A stretch of 26,089 bases of DNA from DATBFX01 sp036558305 (GCA_036558305.1 DATBFX010000258.1:1-26089); one strand, 5' to 3'. Positions 15,091-22,782 are shown, counted from the stretch's first letter. Notes: generated by a model not told the origin, from the letters alone. Numbers and translations: made by a program.

Positions 15091-15480
15091 TCACCGGAAC
15101 AGCGACAGCGAGATGCTGACCGCCAACACGCACAGCACGACGAGGGAGAGCGTGCCATACCGGCGGTCGCCGATGCGGAAGAAGCCGAGGGCGGTCGCGA
15201 CGACGCTGGCGACCGGTGTCGCCACCAGACAGAGGATGGCGAGATCGACGATACCGCTCGCCTTGCCGTCGAAAACAGCCGGCAGGACGTCCGCGAAACG
15301 TTCGGCTTTCCGGTTCAGCGGTTCTCCCTTGATCGCGGCGACGACGAGGCCGACGATCAGCAGCGCCGCCCCGAGACGGAAACCCCAGGTCAGGACCGTG
15401 ATCACGGACCGATAGATGGGCGCCAGTTCGGCCACCCGTTCGGCATAATCGTCGCGGGTGACGGTCACCTCGGTTTTCAT
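15091..15480 (-). CDS. DUF1634 domain membrane protein
   Basis: A 129-residue membrane protein with three helices (about 24-49, 75-97 and 105-125); it starts MKTEVTVTRDDYAERV. ATG 15480 overlaps the TGA of the upstream permease gene by 4 bases (ATGA), which favours it over an in-frame GTG at 15489. DUF1634 proteins are regularly encoded next to TauE/SafE permeases and may be a partner subunit or regulator (inference from the pairing). The stop codon is 2 bases from the palindromic repeat at 14999-15089. Confidence 0.85.
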   Translation of the reverse strand: MKTEVTVTRDDYAERVAELAPIYRSVITVLTWGFRLGAALLIVGLVVAAIKGEPLNRKAERFADVLPAVFDGKASGIVDLAILCLVATPVASVVATALGFFRIGDRRYGTLSLVVLCVLAVSISLSLFR

Positions 15481-16322
15481 TTCTGCCACGGGATGTCGAC
15501 TCCTGCCGCCTTGAGCAACAACGAACCGCCGAGGTAGAGGAGAATGACGACGAAGACCAATACCAGCCGCTGGGCACGCACTCGCCGTGTCAGACGAGAG
15601 CCGAACTGCGAACCGAGAAAGATCCCGACCATGGCCGGTACCACTACGGTCGGGTCGATCTTCTCACGCGAGTAGTAGACGGAGGCGGTCGCGACGGAGG
15701 TGATCCCGACCATGAACGCGCTCGTCCCCGCTGCGGCCTTGACCGGGACGCGCATCATCAGGTTCATCGCCGGCACCTGGATGACGCCACCGCCGACGCC
15801 GAGCATCCCGGAGATCACCCCGGCGAACCCGCTGACGCCCAACCCGAGCGGCAGCCGCGTGGGGACGTACCGAATCGTCTTTTGCGTCGCCGGATCGTGG
15901 TATTCGGCGCCGAGACGTTGCGTGTCGGGGACCCCTTCCGCCCCCGCGATCGCCGCCTGGCGCTGCATCGCCATCGACACCGCGGCGTAGGTCAGCACCG
16001 CACCGAACACCGCGTTGACGATGCGCTCGGGTGCGGAGGCGCCGATCAGGGCACCGACGATCGCCCCCGACGCCGTCGGGATCTGGAACAGCATCGCCAG
16101 ACGCAGGTTCGTGAACCGGCTGCGCAGGTGGACGGAGGAGCCGACGACCGAGTTCGTCACGACCGCGACCGCGCTGGCGCCGATCGCGACCTTCTGATCG
16201 ACGCCGAAAAAGAGGGTGAAGATCGGAACCAGGAAGACCCCGCCGCCCAACCCCAACATCGAGCCGACGATCGCCGCCGCCGCCGAAACGATCCCGAGCT
16301 CGATCGATCGCGAAACGTCCAC
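15477..16322 (-). CDS. TauE/SafE (TSUP) family permease
   Basis: A 281-residue permease of the sulfite/organosulfonate exporter superfamily with eight predicted helices in two repeats. Each repeat holds the family's Gly-rich motif: SMLGLGGGVFLVPIFTLFFG near the N-terminus and GMLGVGGGVIQVPAMNLMM after the central loop. The loop between the halves (about residues 110-155, GVPDTQRLGAEYHDPATQKT) is cytosolic and polar. The start at GTG 16322 is preferred because GGAGG lies just upstream; GTG 16355 would add 11 residues. The substrate is not determined; sulfite, sulfoacetate and similar anions are typical. It is coupled to the DUF1634 gene. Confidence 0.9.
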   Translation of the reverse strand: MDVSRSIELGIVSAAAAIVGSMLGLGGGVFLVPIFTLFFGVDQKVAIGASAVAVVTNSVVGSSVHLRSRFTNLRLAMLFQIPTASGAIVGALIGASAPERIVNAVFGAVLTYAAVSMAMQRQAAIAGAEGVPDTQRLGAEYHDPATQKTIRYVPTRLPLGLGVSGFAGVISGMLGVGGGVIQVPAMNLMMRVPVKAAAGTSAFMVGITSVATASVYYSREKIDPTVVVPAMVGIFLGSQFGSRLTRRVRAQRLVLVFVVILLYLGGSLLLKAAGVDIPWQK

Positions 16323-16444
16323 ACGTCCTCCCAGCCATGACCCCGGTCTCGCCACCGGGCCGGCGCCTTATACCACCGCCGGCCATTGATCGCCACACGA
16401 TAGGACGCACGCCGAACCGTCCGCGGATGGTTCTCACGACGGCG

Positions 16445-16473
16445 TTGACGCGAGGCGGGCTCGGTGCGACACT
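16445..16473 (+). promoter_or_regulatory. Candidate promoter of the cobalamin operon
   Basis: TTGACG (16445-16450) and GACACT (16468-16473) are separated by 17 bases. The -35 element is good and the -10 is weak. It would start transcription near 16480, about 40 bases before the riboswitch, as expected for a riboswitch leader. Confidence 0.4.
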
Positions 16474-16518
16474 GCGCCCACCGGCGAGGTTGCGCCGTCA
16501 CCTTACCAACCAACGAAT

Positions 16519-16665
16519 GCGATGGGGGTGGCCCCGGTCCGGAAGATCGTTCGCCGGGTCCGGGTTCACAGGGAGAAGCCGGTGCGAGGCCGGCGCTGTC
16601 CCGCAACTGTATCGCCGGCCGAGCGAAGTCGTCCGGCGGAGCCAGGTCGCCCGTCCCCGTTCGCG
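16519..16665 (+). ncRNA. Cobalamin (AdoCbl) riboswitch
   Basis: The conserved core is clear: GGGAGAAGCCGGTGCGAGGC, then CGGCGCTGTCCCGCAACTGT (16570-16610). It is followed by the B12-box sequence GAGCCAGGTCGCCCG (16639-16653). The 5' GCGATGGGG (16519-16527) can pair with CCCCGTTCGC (16656-16665) as the closing P1 stem. It senses cobalamin and controls the genes that begin at 16807. An intrinsic terminator lies downstream at 16749-16777, so control is probably by premature termination when B12 is bound. Confidence 0.92.
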
Positions 16666-16748
16666 TCCGCTGCCCTTCGCGTGAAAGGGGAGGACTCCGC
16701 CCGTCGGATTTCGCGACCTGATCCAGACGAAACCCGACCGCACCGGCC

Positions 16749-16777
16749 CGACCCGCTCGCACGAGCGGGTCGTTTTG
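16749..16777 (+). terminator. Intrinsic terminator of the riboswitch expression platform
   Basis: CGACCCGCTC (16749-16758) pairs perfectly with GAGCGGGTCG (16763-16772) around the loop GCAC, followed by TTTTGTTG. It sits between the cobalamin riboswitch and the first gene, 30 bases before its start codon. In this position it can only serve as a conditional terminator or processing site, consistent with riboswitch control. Confidence 0.85.
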
Positions 16778-16806
16778 TTGCTGCCGCTACCACGAAAGGA
16801 GACCGA

Positions 16807-17826
16807 GTGGTGCCAATCCGTCTGTTCCGGCCGGCCGGCCCGCGCCGCCTGCCGGTCCTGTTCCTCCTCGTCTCGCTGCTCGCCCTGCTCGCTCCGGTCG
16901 CCGCCCGCGCCCAAACCGCGACACCCGCCGCCGGATCGCCGGTGGCGAACGCCGCGGCCTGGCTGGAGAAGCAGCAGGCGGCCGACGGCGGTTTCCTCGG
17001 ATTCTCGGGAACGAGCGATGCCGGCACCACGGCCGACGCCATCCTCGCCCTCGCCGCCGCCCGCAACGCCGGTGTCAAGGTCGATCTCACGCAGGCCGTC
17101 GATTTCCTGGAGAAGAATGCGCTGGTCTACGCCCAGACCGGACCGGGGCAGGCGGCCAAGCTCGTCCTGACCATCGTCGCGGCCGGCGGCGACCCGACCG
17201 ACGTCGAAAACGTCAATCCGCTCTCGATCGTCGAGGTCAGCGCCAAAAGCGAAACCGGTCAGATCGGGTTCGGTCCCTTCGATCATGCGCTCGGCGTGCT
17301 CGCCCTCGTCGCCACCGGCAGCGACGTCCCGTCCAAAGCCATCGACGTCTTTCGCACCACGCAGTTGGAAGACGGCTCCTGGTCCTTCGACGGCACCACG
17401 GCCAACGGCGGCGGCGACACCAACACGACGGCCGTCGCCATCCAGGCCCTCGTCGCCGCCGGTGAGGGCAACGATTCCATGGTCGCCAAGGCCCTCGACT
17501 ACCTGAAATCGGTCCAAACCGGCGCGGGCGGTTTCCCCTTCCAAAAGGGGCAGGCGCCGAAGGGCGACGCCAACTCGACGGCGATCGTCGTGCAGGCGAT
17601 CGTGGCACTCGGACAAGACCCGGCTTCCGCCGACTGGAAAAACGCCGCCGCCGCCCTCGCCGCCTTCCAGAATCCGAGCGGCGCCTTTCGCTATACCGAC
17701 GACCAGCCGGACGACAACCTCTTCGCTACCGTCCAGGCGATCCCCGCCATCGCCGGTCAGCCCTACCCGATCGCGGCCAGTGCCGGGGGCGATGGCACCG
17801 ACGTCGCCACACCGCCGGCGGCCTGA
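16807..17826 (+). CDS. Secreted alpha/alpha-solenoid protein, transcobalamin/prenyltransferase-repeat-like
   Basis: A 339-residue exported protein. The signal peptide is clear: basic MVPIRLFRPAGPRR, hydrophobic LPVLFLLVSLLALL, cleavage at ARA-QT. The mature part consists of repeats typical of the squalene cyclase/prenyltransferase and transcobalamin alpha-barrel fold: WLEKQQAADGGFLGF, LEDGSWSFDG followed by DTNTTAVAIQAL, VQTGAGGFPFQKG followed by DANSTAIVVQAI, and FQNPSGAFRYTDDQPDDN. Control by a cobalamin riboswitch and the following ECF genes support an extracytoplasmic B12-binding role (inference). GTG 16807 follows GAAAGGAG; GTG 16810 is an equal alternative. Confidence 0.85.
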   Translation: MVPIRLFRPAGPRRLPVLFLLVSLLALLAPVAARAQTATPAAGSPVANAAAWLEKQQAADGGFLGFSGTSDAGTTADAILALAAARNAGVKVDLTQAVDFLEKNALVYAQTGPGQAAKLVLTIVAAGGDPTDVENVNPLSIVEVSAKSETGQIGFGPFDHALGVLALVATGSDVPSKAIDVFRTTQLEDGSWSFDGTTANGGGDTNTTAVAIQALVAAGEGNDSMVAKALDYLKSVQTGAGGFPFQKGQAPKGDANSTAIVVQAIVALGQDPASADWKNAAAALAAFQNPSGAFRYTDDQPDDNLFATVQAIPAIAGQPYPIAASAGGDGTDVATPPAA

Positions 17827-17846
17827 GCCGGCGGCGTCGTTGCCCC

Positions 17847-18530
17847 GTGACCCGCGCCGGTTGCCTGGTCGCTGCCCTCTTCCTCGCACTCCTGATCGGG
17901 TCGCCCGCGGCCGGCCGGGAGTTGCACCACGCCGGTCTCGTCGTCCGGCACGGTGACGGACGGATCGTCTATGCCTACGTCGCGTTTTCCGAAGAGACGA
18001 TCAGCGGTGTCGAACTCCTGCGCCGGAGCGGGGTCTCGCTCGTGACCGTCGGCTTCGGCGGTCTCGGCGAAGGGGTCTGTACGATCGACGGCGAAGGTTG
18101 TCCCGCCGGCGATTGCCGCAAACGCGTCTGCCAGGGCAGCGGCGAAGACGCCCCATTCTGGCAATACTTCCGCCAGCGTTCACCGGGCGATTGGGTCTCC
18201 CTCAGCCTCGGCGCCAGCGCGACGAAGGTCCACGATGGCGACGTGGACGGCTGGTCCTGGACGGGGCACGACCCGGCGCTGCCACCCTTGACCATCGACG
18301 ACGTCGCCCGATTCGCGGGCGTTCCGGCTTCACCATCGCCGGTCGCGGACACGGCGGCGAATCCGACACCCGCGGTGCGAACCGTCTACCCGGCGGGGAT
18401 GGGACCGTCCGCACACGGCAAGGAGCAGGGGACGATCGTCTACCTCGCCGGCGCTGCCGCCCTCGCCGTCGTCGGCGGAGCGACGGTCGTCGCCGTGCGC
18501 CGCCGCTCCCGGCCGGAGCGTGCGGCGTGA
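17847..18530 (+). CDS. Membrane-anchored Cys-rich DUF4430-like protein
   Basis: A 227-residue protein with an N-terminal signal (GCLVAALFLALLIGSPAAG), an extracytoplasmic domain of about 165 residues and one C-terminal helix (about 195-217) followed by a basic stop-transfer tail RRRSRPERAA. The domain resembles the transcobalamin beta-domain (DUF4430) type: HHAGLVVRHGDGRIVYAYVA, FSEETISGVELLRRSGVSLV, then four clustered Cys (CTIDGEGCPAGDCRKRVC), probably disulfides, and GDVDGWSWTGHDPA near the end. It begins 20 bp after the solenoid gene and ends in a GTGA overlap with ecfT. The two exported proteins may together mimic the two domains of transcobalamin and pass B12 to the transporter (inference). 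Confidence 0.82.
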   Translation: MTRAGCLVAALFLALLIGSPAAGRELHHAGLVVRHGDGRIVYAYVAFSEETISGVELLRRSGVSLVTVGFGGLGEGVCTIDGEGCPAGDCRKRVCQGSGEDAPFWQYFRQRSPGDWVSLSLGASATKVHDGDVDGWSWTGHDPALPPLTIDDVARFAGVPASPSPVADTAANPTPAVRTVYPAGMGPSAHGKEQGTIVYLAGAAALAVVGGATVVAVRRRSRPERAA

Positions 18531-19582
18531 ACGGTCGCGGGTCTGGTCTCGATCCCCGTGCCTGGCTGGCGTGGGGCGCGGCGGCGAGTCTGCCGCCGCT
18601 GCTGGGGCGTAACCCATTTCCCTTAGTCGCAACCCTGGTCGTCGTGATCGGCGTCAGGACGGCCTGGGCCGGTCAAACCGAACGCGTCGGTTCGTGGAGC
18701 GGCATCGTCCGCCTCGCCGTGGTCTTCGCCGCGCTGGGCGTTCTTTTCAACGTCCTCACCGTCCGTGCCGGCGATCGCGTTTTGGTCACGGTGCCGTCGT
18801 CCGTGCCGATCCTCGACGGGCCGATCACGCTCAACGCCTTGGTCTTCGGCCTCCTGAGCGCCCTGGCGCTCGTGGTCCTCGTCCTGGTCGGGACCACGCT
18901 CGGCGCGGTGCTCGATTGGCCCGCCGTCGTGCGCCTTCTCCCGGATCGTCTGACGACCGTCGCCGTCGCCGGGTCGGTCGCCTTTGCCTTCGTCCCCCAG
19001 ACGGCCGTCGCCTTCCGCGAGATCCGCGAAGCGCAGGCGGTGCGTGGGCACCGGTTCCGCGGTGTCCGCGACCTCGTGCCGCTCCTCGTCCCGCTCTTGA
19101 CCGGGGGGCTGGAACGCGCCGTGACGATGGCCGAGGCTCTCGAATCCCGCGCCTTCGGCGCCCCGGTCGTGCCAGACGGCGAACGCCGCCGCCTGCGCTC
19201 ACTCGCGACCGCGGTCGGGCTCGGTGCCGGAGCCGTCGCCGTGTATCTCCTTGCCGTTGGTCGCTTGATCGCCGCCGGCGTCGCCTTTGCCATCGCGGGA
19301 GTGGCGCTGCTGATCGTGCTCAGCGGAGGGAAGTCCGATGCCCCGACCAGAACCCGATACCGGTCGCCACGGTGGACGCGTGCCGACACCTTGACCCTCG
19401 GCGGGGCGGCGATCGCCGGAATGACGACATTGGCCGCGATTGCGTTCGATCCGGCCTCGCTCCGCTACGAACCGTATCCGGACTTGCTCGCGCCGCGCGT
19501 CGGTCTGGCGCTCATCCTGGCGCAGGTTGGCCTGCTCGTCCCGGCGTTTCTCGCCGAGCCGGCGAGCGAGGCGGCGCCATGA
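18527..19582 (+). CDS. ecfT: ECF transporter T component (EcfT/CbiQ family)
   Basis: A 351-residue membrane scaffold of an energy-coupling factor vitamin transporter, starting at GTG 18527 in a 4-base overlap. It has about eight hydrophobic segments. The cytosolic coupling region that docks on the ATPases is visible: REIREAQAVRGHRFRGVRDL and ERAVTMAEALESRAFGAPVV, matching the two Ala-Arg-Gly-type motifs of EcfT. The protein is longer than typical EcfT (about 250-270) because of a C-terminal extension with two or three extra helices (from about residue 285, ADTLTLGGAAIAGMTTLAAI). Its stop overlaps the start of the ATPase gene (ATGA). Confidence 0.88.
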   Translation: MNGRGSGLDPRAWLAWGAAASLPPLLGRNPFPLVATLVVVIGVRTAWAGQTERVGSWSGIVRLAVVFAALGVLFNVLTVRAGDRVLVTVPSSVPILDGPITLNALVFGLLSALALVVLVLVGTTLGAVLDWPAVVRLLPDRLTTVAVAGSVAFAFVPQTAVAFREIREAQAVRGHRFRGVRDLVPLLVPLLTGGLERAVTMAEALESRAFGAPVVPDGERRRLRSLATAVGLGAGAVAVYLLAVGRLIAAGVAFAIAGVALLIVLSGGKSDAPTRTRYRSPRWTRADTLTLGGAAIAGMTTLAAIAFDPASLRYEPYPDLLAPRVGLALILAQVGLLVPAFLAEPASEAAP

Positions 19583-21252
19583 TCGACGTCGCGCCGCCGC
19601 CGGTTCGCTCCGCGCGTTTCGACCGCGTTTCCTTTCGCTACCCGGATCGCGACGAGGCCGTTCTCCGCGACGTCGACTGGGAGGTGCCGGAGGGTGCCTA
19701 CGTCGTCGTCGCCGGACCGTCCGGCAGCGGCAAGTCGACCCTCCTCCGCTGCTTGAACGGTCTGGTGCCGCACTTCTCGGGCGGGCGGTTTGGCGGTTCC
19801 GTCTCGATCCGGGGCTTGGACACCCGCACCTACGGCCCGCGTGCCCTCAGCCGCACCGTCGGGTTCGTCTTTCAGGACCCCGAATCGCAGCTCGTCACCA
19901 ACCGCGTCGAGGACGAACTCGCCTTCGGCATGGAGCAACTCGGCGTGCCACCGCCGACCATGCGCAAGCGCGTGGAGGAGGTACTCGACCTCCTGGGCAT
20001 CGCCGGTCTGCGCCATCGTGATCCCACCACGCTCTCCGGGGGAGAGCGCCAGCGCGTCGCCGTCGCCGCCGCCCTTGCCATCCAACCGCGCCTCCTCGTC
20101 CTCGACGAACCGACCAGCCAACTCGACCCCTGGGGAGCCGAAGACGTCCTGACCGCGTTGACGCACCTGAACGAAGACCTGGGTTTGACCGTCGTCCTGG
20201 CCGAACATCGCCTCGAGCGCGTGATCGGTCATGCCGATCGGCTTCGCGTCATGACCTGTGACGAGACCATCGAAGGCGCGCCCCGCGACGTGTTGGCTGC
20301 TTGCGACCCGGCGCTCACCCCGCCGCTGGTTCGGCTTGGCCGGGCACTCGGCTGGTCGCCGCTCCCGTTGACGATCAAAGAAGGTCGGTCGGTTGCCGCG
20401 GCCGATCCCCGGCAGCCTGCTTCACCCGAACCCGATCCGCCGCGTCCCGCCGCGGCACCGATCGTCGAACTCCGGGGGGTGTCGACCGCCTTCGGCAAAC
20501 GGGCGGTCCTCCGCGACGTGGATTTCGCCGTGAGACCCGGCGAATTGGTCGCACTGATGGGCCGCAACGGGTCGGGCAAGACGACGCTCCTACGCGCGAT
20601 CATCGGCTTCCACCGACCGACGACCGGCCGCATCGTCGTCGCCGGCCGCGACGCGACCCGCGGGGATCCCGCCGATCTCGCCGCGGACATCGGCTACCTG
20701 CCTCAGCGCCCCGCCTCCCTTCTCTTCCGCGAGACGGTGCGTGCCGAACTCGCCTTCACCCGCAATTACCACCGCGCACCCGGTCTCGACCCCGACCGCC
20801 TCCTCGCCGACCTCGAACTCGACCACCTGGTCGACCGTCACCCCCGCGACCTGAGCGCCGGCGAGCAGGAGCGCGTCGCCCTCGCCGCCGTCCTCGTCGC
20901 CGCCCCCCGCGTCCTCCTGCTCGACGAGCCGACCCGCGGCATGGACTACCTCCGCAAGCAGGCCCTCGCCAGGCTCCTCCGTGGACTCCGTGAGCGCGGC
21001 ACCGCCATCGTCGTGGCGACGCACGACGTCGAGATGGTCGCCGGTCTCGCGACCCGCGTCGTCCTCCTCGGCGACGGCGAAATCGTCGCGGATGGCACGC
21101 CGCGCGAGGTCCTCTCGGGCTCATTGACGTTTGCGACTCAGATCAACAAGCTCTATGGGGATGGGTTCTTGACGGTGGAGGACGTCCGATCAGGTATGAC
21201 ATCGAGGTCGCCCATATGCTCAAACGAAGGCGTTGCGGCTCCCGGCGCGTGA
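19579..21252 (+). CDS. Fused double ECF ATPase (EcfA-EcfA' in one chain)
   Basis: A 557-residue protein with two ABC ATPase domains. Domain 1: Walker A GPSGSGKS (46-53), Q-loop VFQDPESQ (about 97-104), signature LSGGERQRV (152-160), Walker B LLVLDEPTSQLDP, switch His in LAEHR (207-211). Domain 2: Walker A GRNGSGKT (328-335), YLPQRP, signature LSAGEQERV (425-433), Walker B VLLLDEPTRGMD, THD (481-483). A Pro-rich linker joins them. It powers the transporter with EcfT. The conserved end (FATQINKLYGDGFLTVEDV, to about 536) is followed by 21 unrelated residues that run into the opposite-strand vapC, so the natural C-terminus has probably been changed. Confidence 0.93.
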   Translation: MIDVAPPPVRSARFDRVSFRYPDRDEAVLRDVDWEVPEGAYVVVAGPSGSGKSTLLRCLNGLVPHFSGGRFGGSVSIRGLDTRTYGPRALSRTVGFVFQDPESQLVTNRVEDELAFGMEQLGVPPPTMRKRVEEVLDLLGIAGLRHRDPTTLSGGERQRVAVAAALAIQPRLLVLDEPTSQLDPWGAEDVLTALTHLNEDLGLTVVLAEHRLERVIGHADRLRVMTCDETIEGAPRDVLAACDPALTPPLVRLGRALGWSPLPLTIKEGRSVAAADPRQPASPEPDPPRPAAAPIVELRGVSTAFGKRAVLRDVDFAVRPGELVALMGRNGSGKTTLLRAIIGFHRPTTGRIVVAGRDATRGDPADLAADIGYLPQRPASLLFRETVRAELAFTRNYHRAPGLDPDRLLADLELDHLVDRHPRDLSAGEQERVALAAVLVAAPRVLLLDEPTRGMDYLRKQALARLLRGLRERGTAIVVATHDVEMVAGLATRVVLLGDGEIVADGTPREVLSGSLTFATQINKLYGDGFLTVEDVRSGMTSRSPICSNEGVAAPGA

Positions 21253-21643
21253 CATCCTTCGCCTTATCAAGACCCCGATCGTCGCTGTAGATATGGCCGC
21301 CATGCGCACGAATGGCGTGAGCAATCGCAAGACAATCCTCGAAGTCGAGGTTTTGGGATTCAAATCGATCAAGCGCTGGCAGGATTGTATCCTTGTGCTC
21401 GATGTGGAGCCCGTCTTGCTTGACGAGCGGCCGGAGGAGCACCGCTACCTGGGCACGGTCCAGCCCGTACGTCACCGGCGACCTGAGAACGTAGACGACC
21501 TCGGCGAGGATCGCTTCGCTCGTGTGAAGCTCGACTTTGCCCTGCTTTGCGTCGGCAAACAGAGACCGACATTGCTGGGCCTTGGCGAGATCGTCTTGCA
21601 TGAGCAAGCGGATGAAGATATTGGTATCGACGAATTGGCTCAT
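21143..21643 (-). CDS. vapC: PIN-domain toxin (VapC family) with C-terminal extension
   Basis: A PIN-domain RNase toxin. Acidic catalytic residues are visible: D6 (SQFVDTNIFIRLL), E48 (AILAEVVYVL), D103 (LDFEDCLAIAHA) and D121 (IYSDDRGLDK). The normal VapC fold ends near residue 136 (DVTRREP). The frame continues for 30 residues (LSIWATSMSYLIGRPPPSRT) antisense to the end of the ECF ATPase gene, overlapping it by 110 bp. The native stop therefore seems lost by a junction or frameshift near 21190-21235. It overlaps vapB by 4 bases (ATGA), the usual toxin-antitoxin coupling. Confidence 0.88.
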   Translation of the reverse strand: MSQFVDTNIFIRLLMQDDLAKAQQCRSLFADAKQGKVELHTSEAILAEVVYVLRSPVTYGLDRAQVAVLLRPLVKQDGLHIEHKDTILPALDRFESQNLDFEDCLAIAHAIRAHGGHIYSDDRGLDKAKDVTRREPQRLRLSIWATSMSYLIGRPPPSRTHPHRAC

Positions 21644-21897
21644 CCGAACTTCTCGCGCCAGCGTTGTGCTCGTTCCTCCTTGGCGAGCCGAACCATCTCG
21701 TCAGGATCCATCGGGGGATCCAACGGTGGGAGGATCCCGACGAGATCGTCGAGGGTAAGGGGCACTTTCCTCAGTCTCGCTTCGCGACCGACGACCTCCA
21801 CTTCAACGCGATCGAACGGTTTCAAATCGAGCGCTTCACGCACCGACTTCGGTATCGTCAACTGCCCCTTCCGCGTTAGACTGATTACTGTGCCCAT
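21640..21897 (-). CDS. vapB: AbrB/MazE-type antitoxin (VapB family)
   Basis: An 85-residue antitoxin. The N-terminal half is a swapped-hairpin AbrB/SpoVT DNA-binding domain (MGTVISLTRKGQLTIPKSVR, then EALDLKPFDRVEVEVV). The C-terminal half (LTLDDLVGILPPLDPPMDPD and a charged helix MVRLAKEERAQRW) is the toxin-binding tail. VapB neutralises VapC and represses the shared promoter. It is the first gene of the pair and overlaps vapC by ATGA. Confidence 0.9.
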   Translation of the reverse strand: MGTVISLTRKGQLTIPKSVREALDLKPFDRVEVEVVGREARLRKVPLTLDDLVGILPPLDPPMDPDEMVRLAKEERAQRWREKFG

Positions 21898-22026
21898 TGC
21901 AGGCCCCCATCATAGAACAGACGAACTCCGAGGGTCGATTATAGCGAGTTCGTCGGGTCTGGTTCCTGGTGGAGGTGGTTTCTTCCAAGGGTGTTGCTTG
22001 GACCGTCAACGAAAGGGGTCGAAGGG

Positions 22027-22665
22027 ATGTCGCTCGCGGACCTGCGCAGGGACTACACCGCCGGCGGGCTGGCCGAAGCGGACGTCGATCCGGACCCGAT
22101 CGCCCAATTCGCCCTCTGGTTCGAGCAGGCGCGGGTCACCACCGGCCACGAGCCGAACGCGATGACCGTCGCCACCGTCGACACCGACGGTGTCCCGGCG
22201 GCGCGGATGCTCCTCCTGAAAGGGTTCGACGAGCGCGGTTTCGTCTTCTACACCAACTACGAGAGCGCCAAAGGCCGCGAGTTGGAACAGAACCCGCGTG
22301 CCGCGCTCCTCTTCTACTGGCCCGAACTCGAACGCCAGGTCCGCATCAGCGGCGATGTCGAGCGCGTCTCGCGCGAGGACTCGGAGCGCTATTTCCACAG
22401 CCGGCCGCGCGGTAGCCAGATCGGCGCCGCGATCTCCCACCAGAGCGCCATCATCGCGAACCGGGACGTCCTCGCCGAAGCCGTCGCCCGCTTCGAGGAA
22501 GAGCACCCCGATGGCGAAATCCCCCTCCCCGTTTTCTGGGGCGGCTACCGCCTCCGCCCGACCTGGATCGAGTTCTGGCAGGGCCGCCCCTCCCGTCTCC
22601 ACGACCGCCTCCGCTACCTGCGGACCGACGACGGCGGCTGGCAGATCGTCCGCCTCTCGCCGTGA
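22027..22665 (+). CDS. pdxH: Pyridoxine/pyridoxamine 5'-phosphate oxidase
   Basis: A 212-residue FMN enzyme that oxidises PNP or PMP to pyridoxal 5'-phosphate, the last step of vitamin B6 synthesis or salvage. Conserved stretches: NAMTVATVDTDGVPAARMLL, LKGFDERGFVFYTNYESAKG, RQVRISGDVERV, SRPRGSQIGAAISHQS, and WGGYRLRPTWIEFWQGRPSR with the PLP-binding R-L-H-D near the end. Length is typical. ATG 22027 follows AAAGGGGTCGAAGGG. The TGA (22663-22665) lies in the arm of the palindromic repeat that follows. Confidence 0.96.
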   Translation: MSLADLRRDYTAGGLAEADVDPDPIAQFALWFEQARVTTGHEPNAMTVATVDTDGVPAARMLLLKGFDERGFVFYTNYESAKGRELEQNPRAALLFYWPELERQVRISGDVERVSREDSERYFHSRPRGSQIGAAISHQSAIIANRDVLAEAVARFEEEHPDGEIPLPVFWGGYRLRPTWIEFWQGRPSRLHDRLRYLRTDDGGWQIVRLSP

Positions 22666-22782
22666 CGGAGGGGTCAGGGGGCAGGGGACAGGGGGCAGGC
22701 GCAGGAAGTGTGGCGTGCTGTTTGGCGTGGCACCCGTACGCCCTCCGTTGCCTCTTCCCCTGCCCCCTGCCCCCTCCGTCAC
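22662..22782. repeat. Palindromic GGGGCAGG repeat at a convergent gene junction
   Basis: The arms at 22662-22687 and 22757-22782 are 26 bases each and reverse-complementary at 25 of 26 positions (they begin GTGACGGAGGGG). They contain tandem CAGGGGG-type units. The loop of about 70 bp is non-coding. Both flanking convergent genes end inside the arms: TGA of pdxH at 22663-22665 and TGA of the ROK gene read from 22779-22781. It very likely acts as a bidirectional terminator-like hairpin. Confidence 0.85.

Noticed and set aside
16749..16777. Plain terminator of an upstream gene
   Set aside because: No plus-strand gene ends upstream. Its place between the B12 riboswitch and the first gene makes it part of the expression platform.
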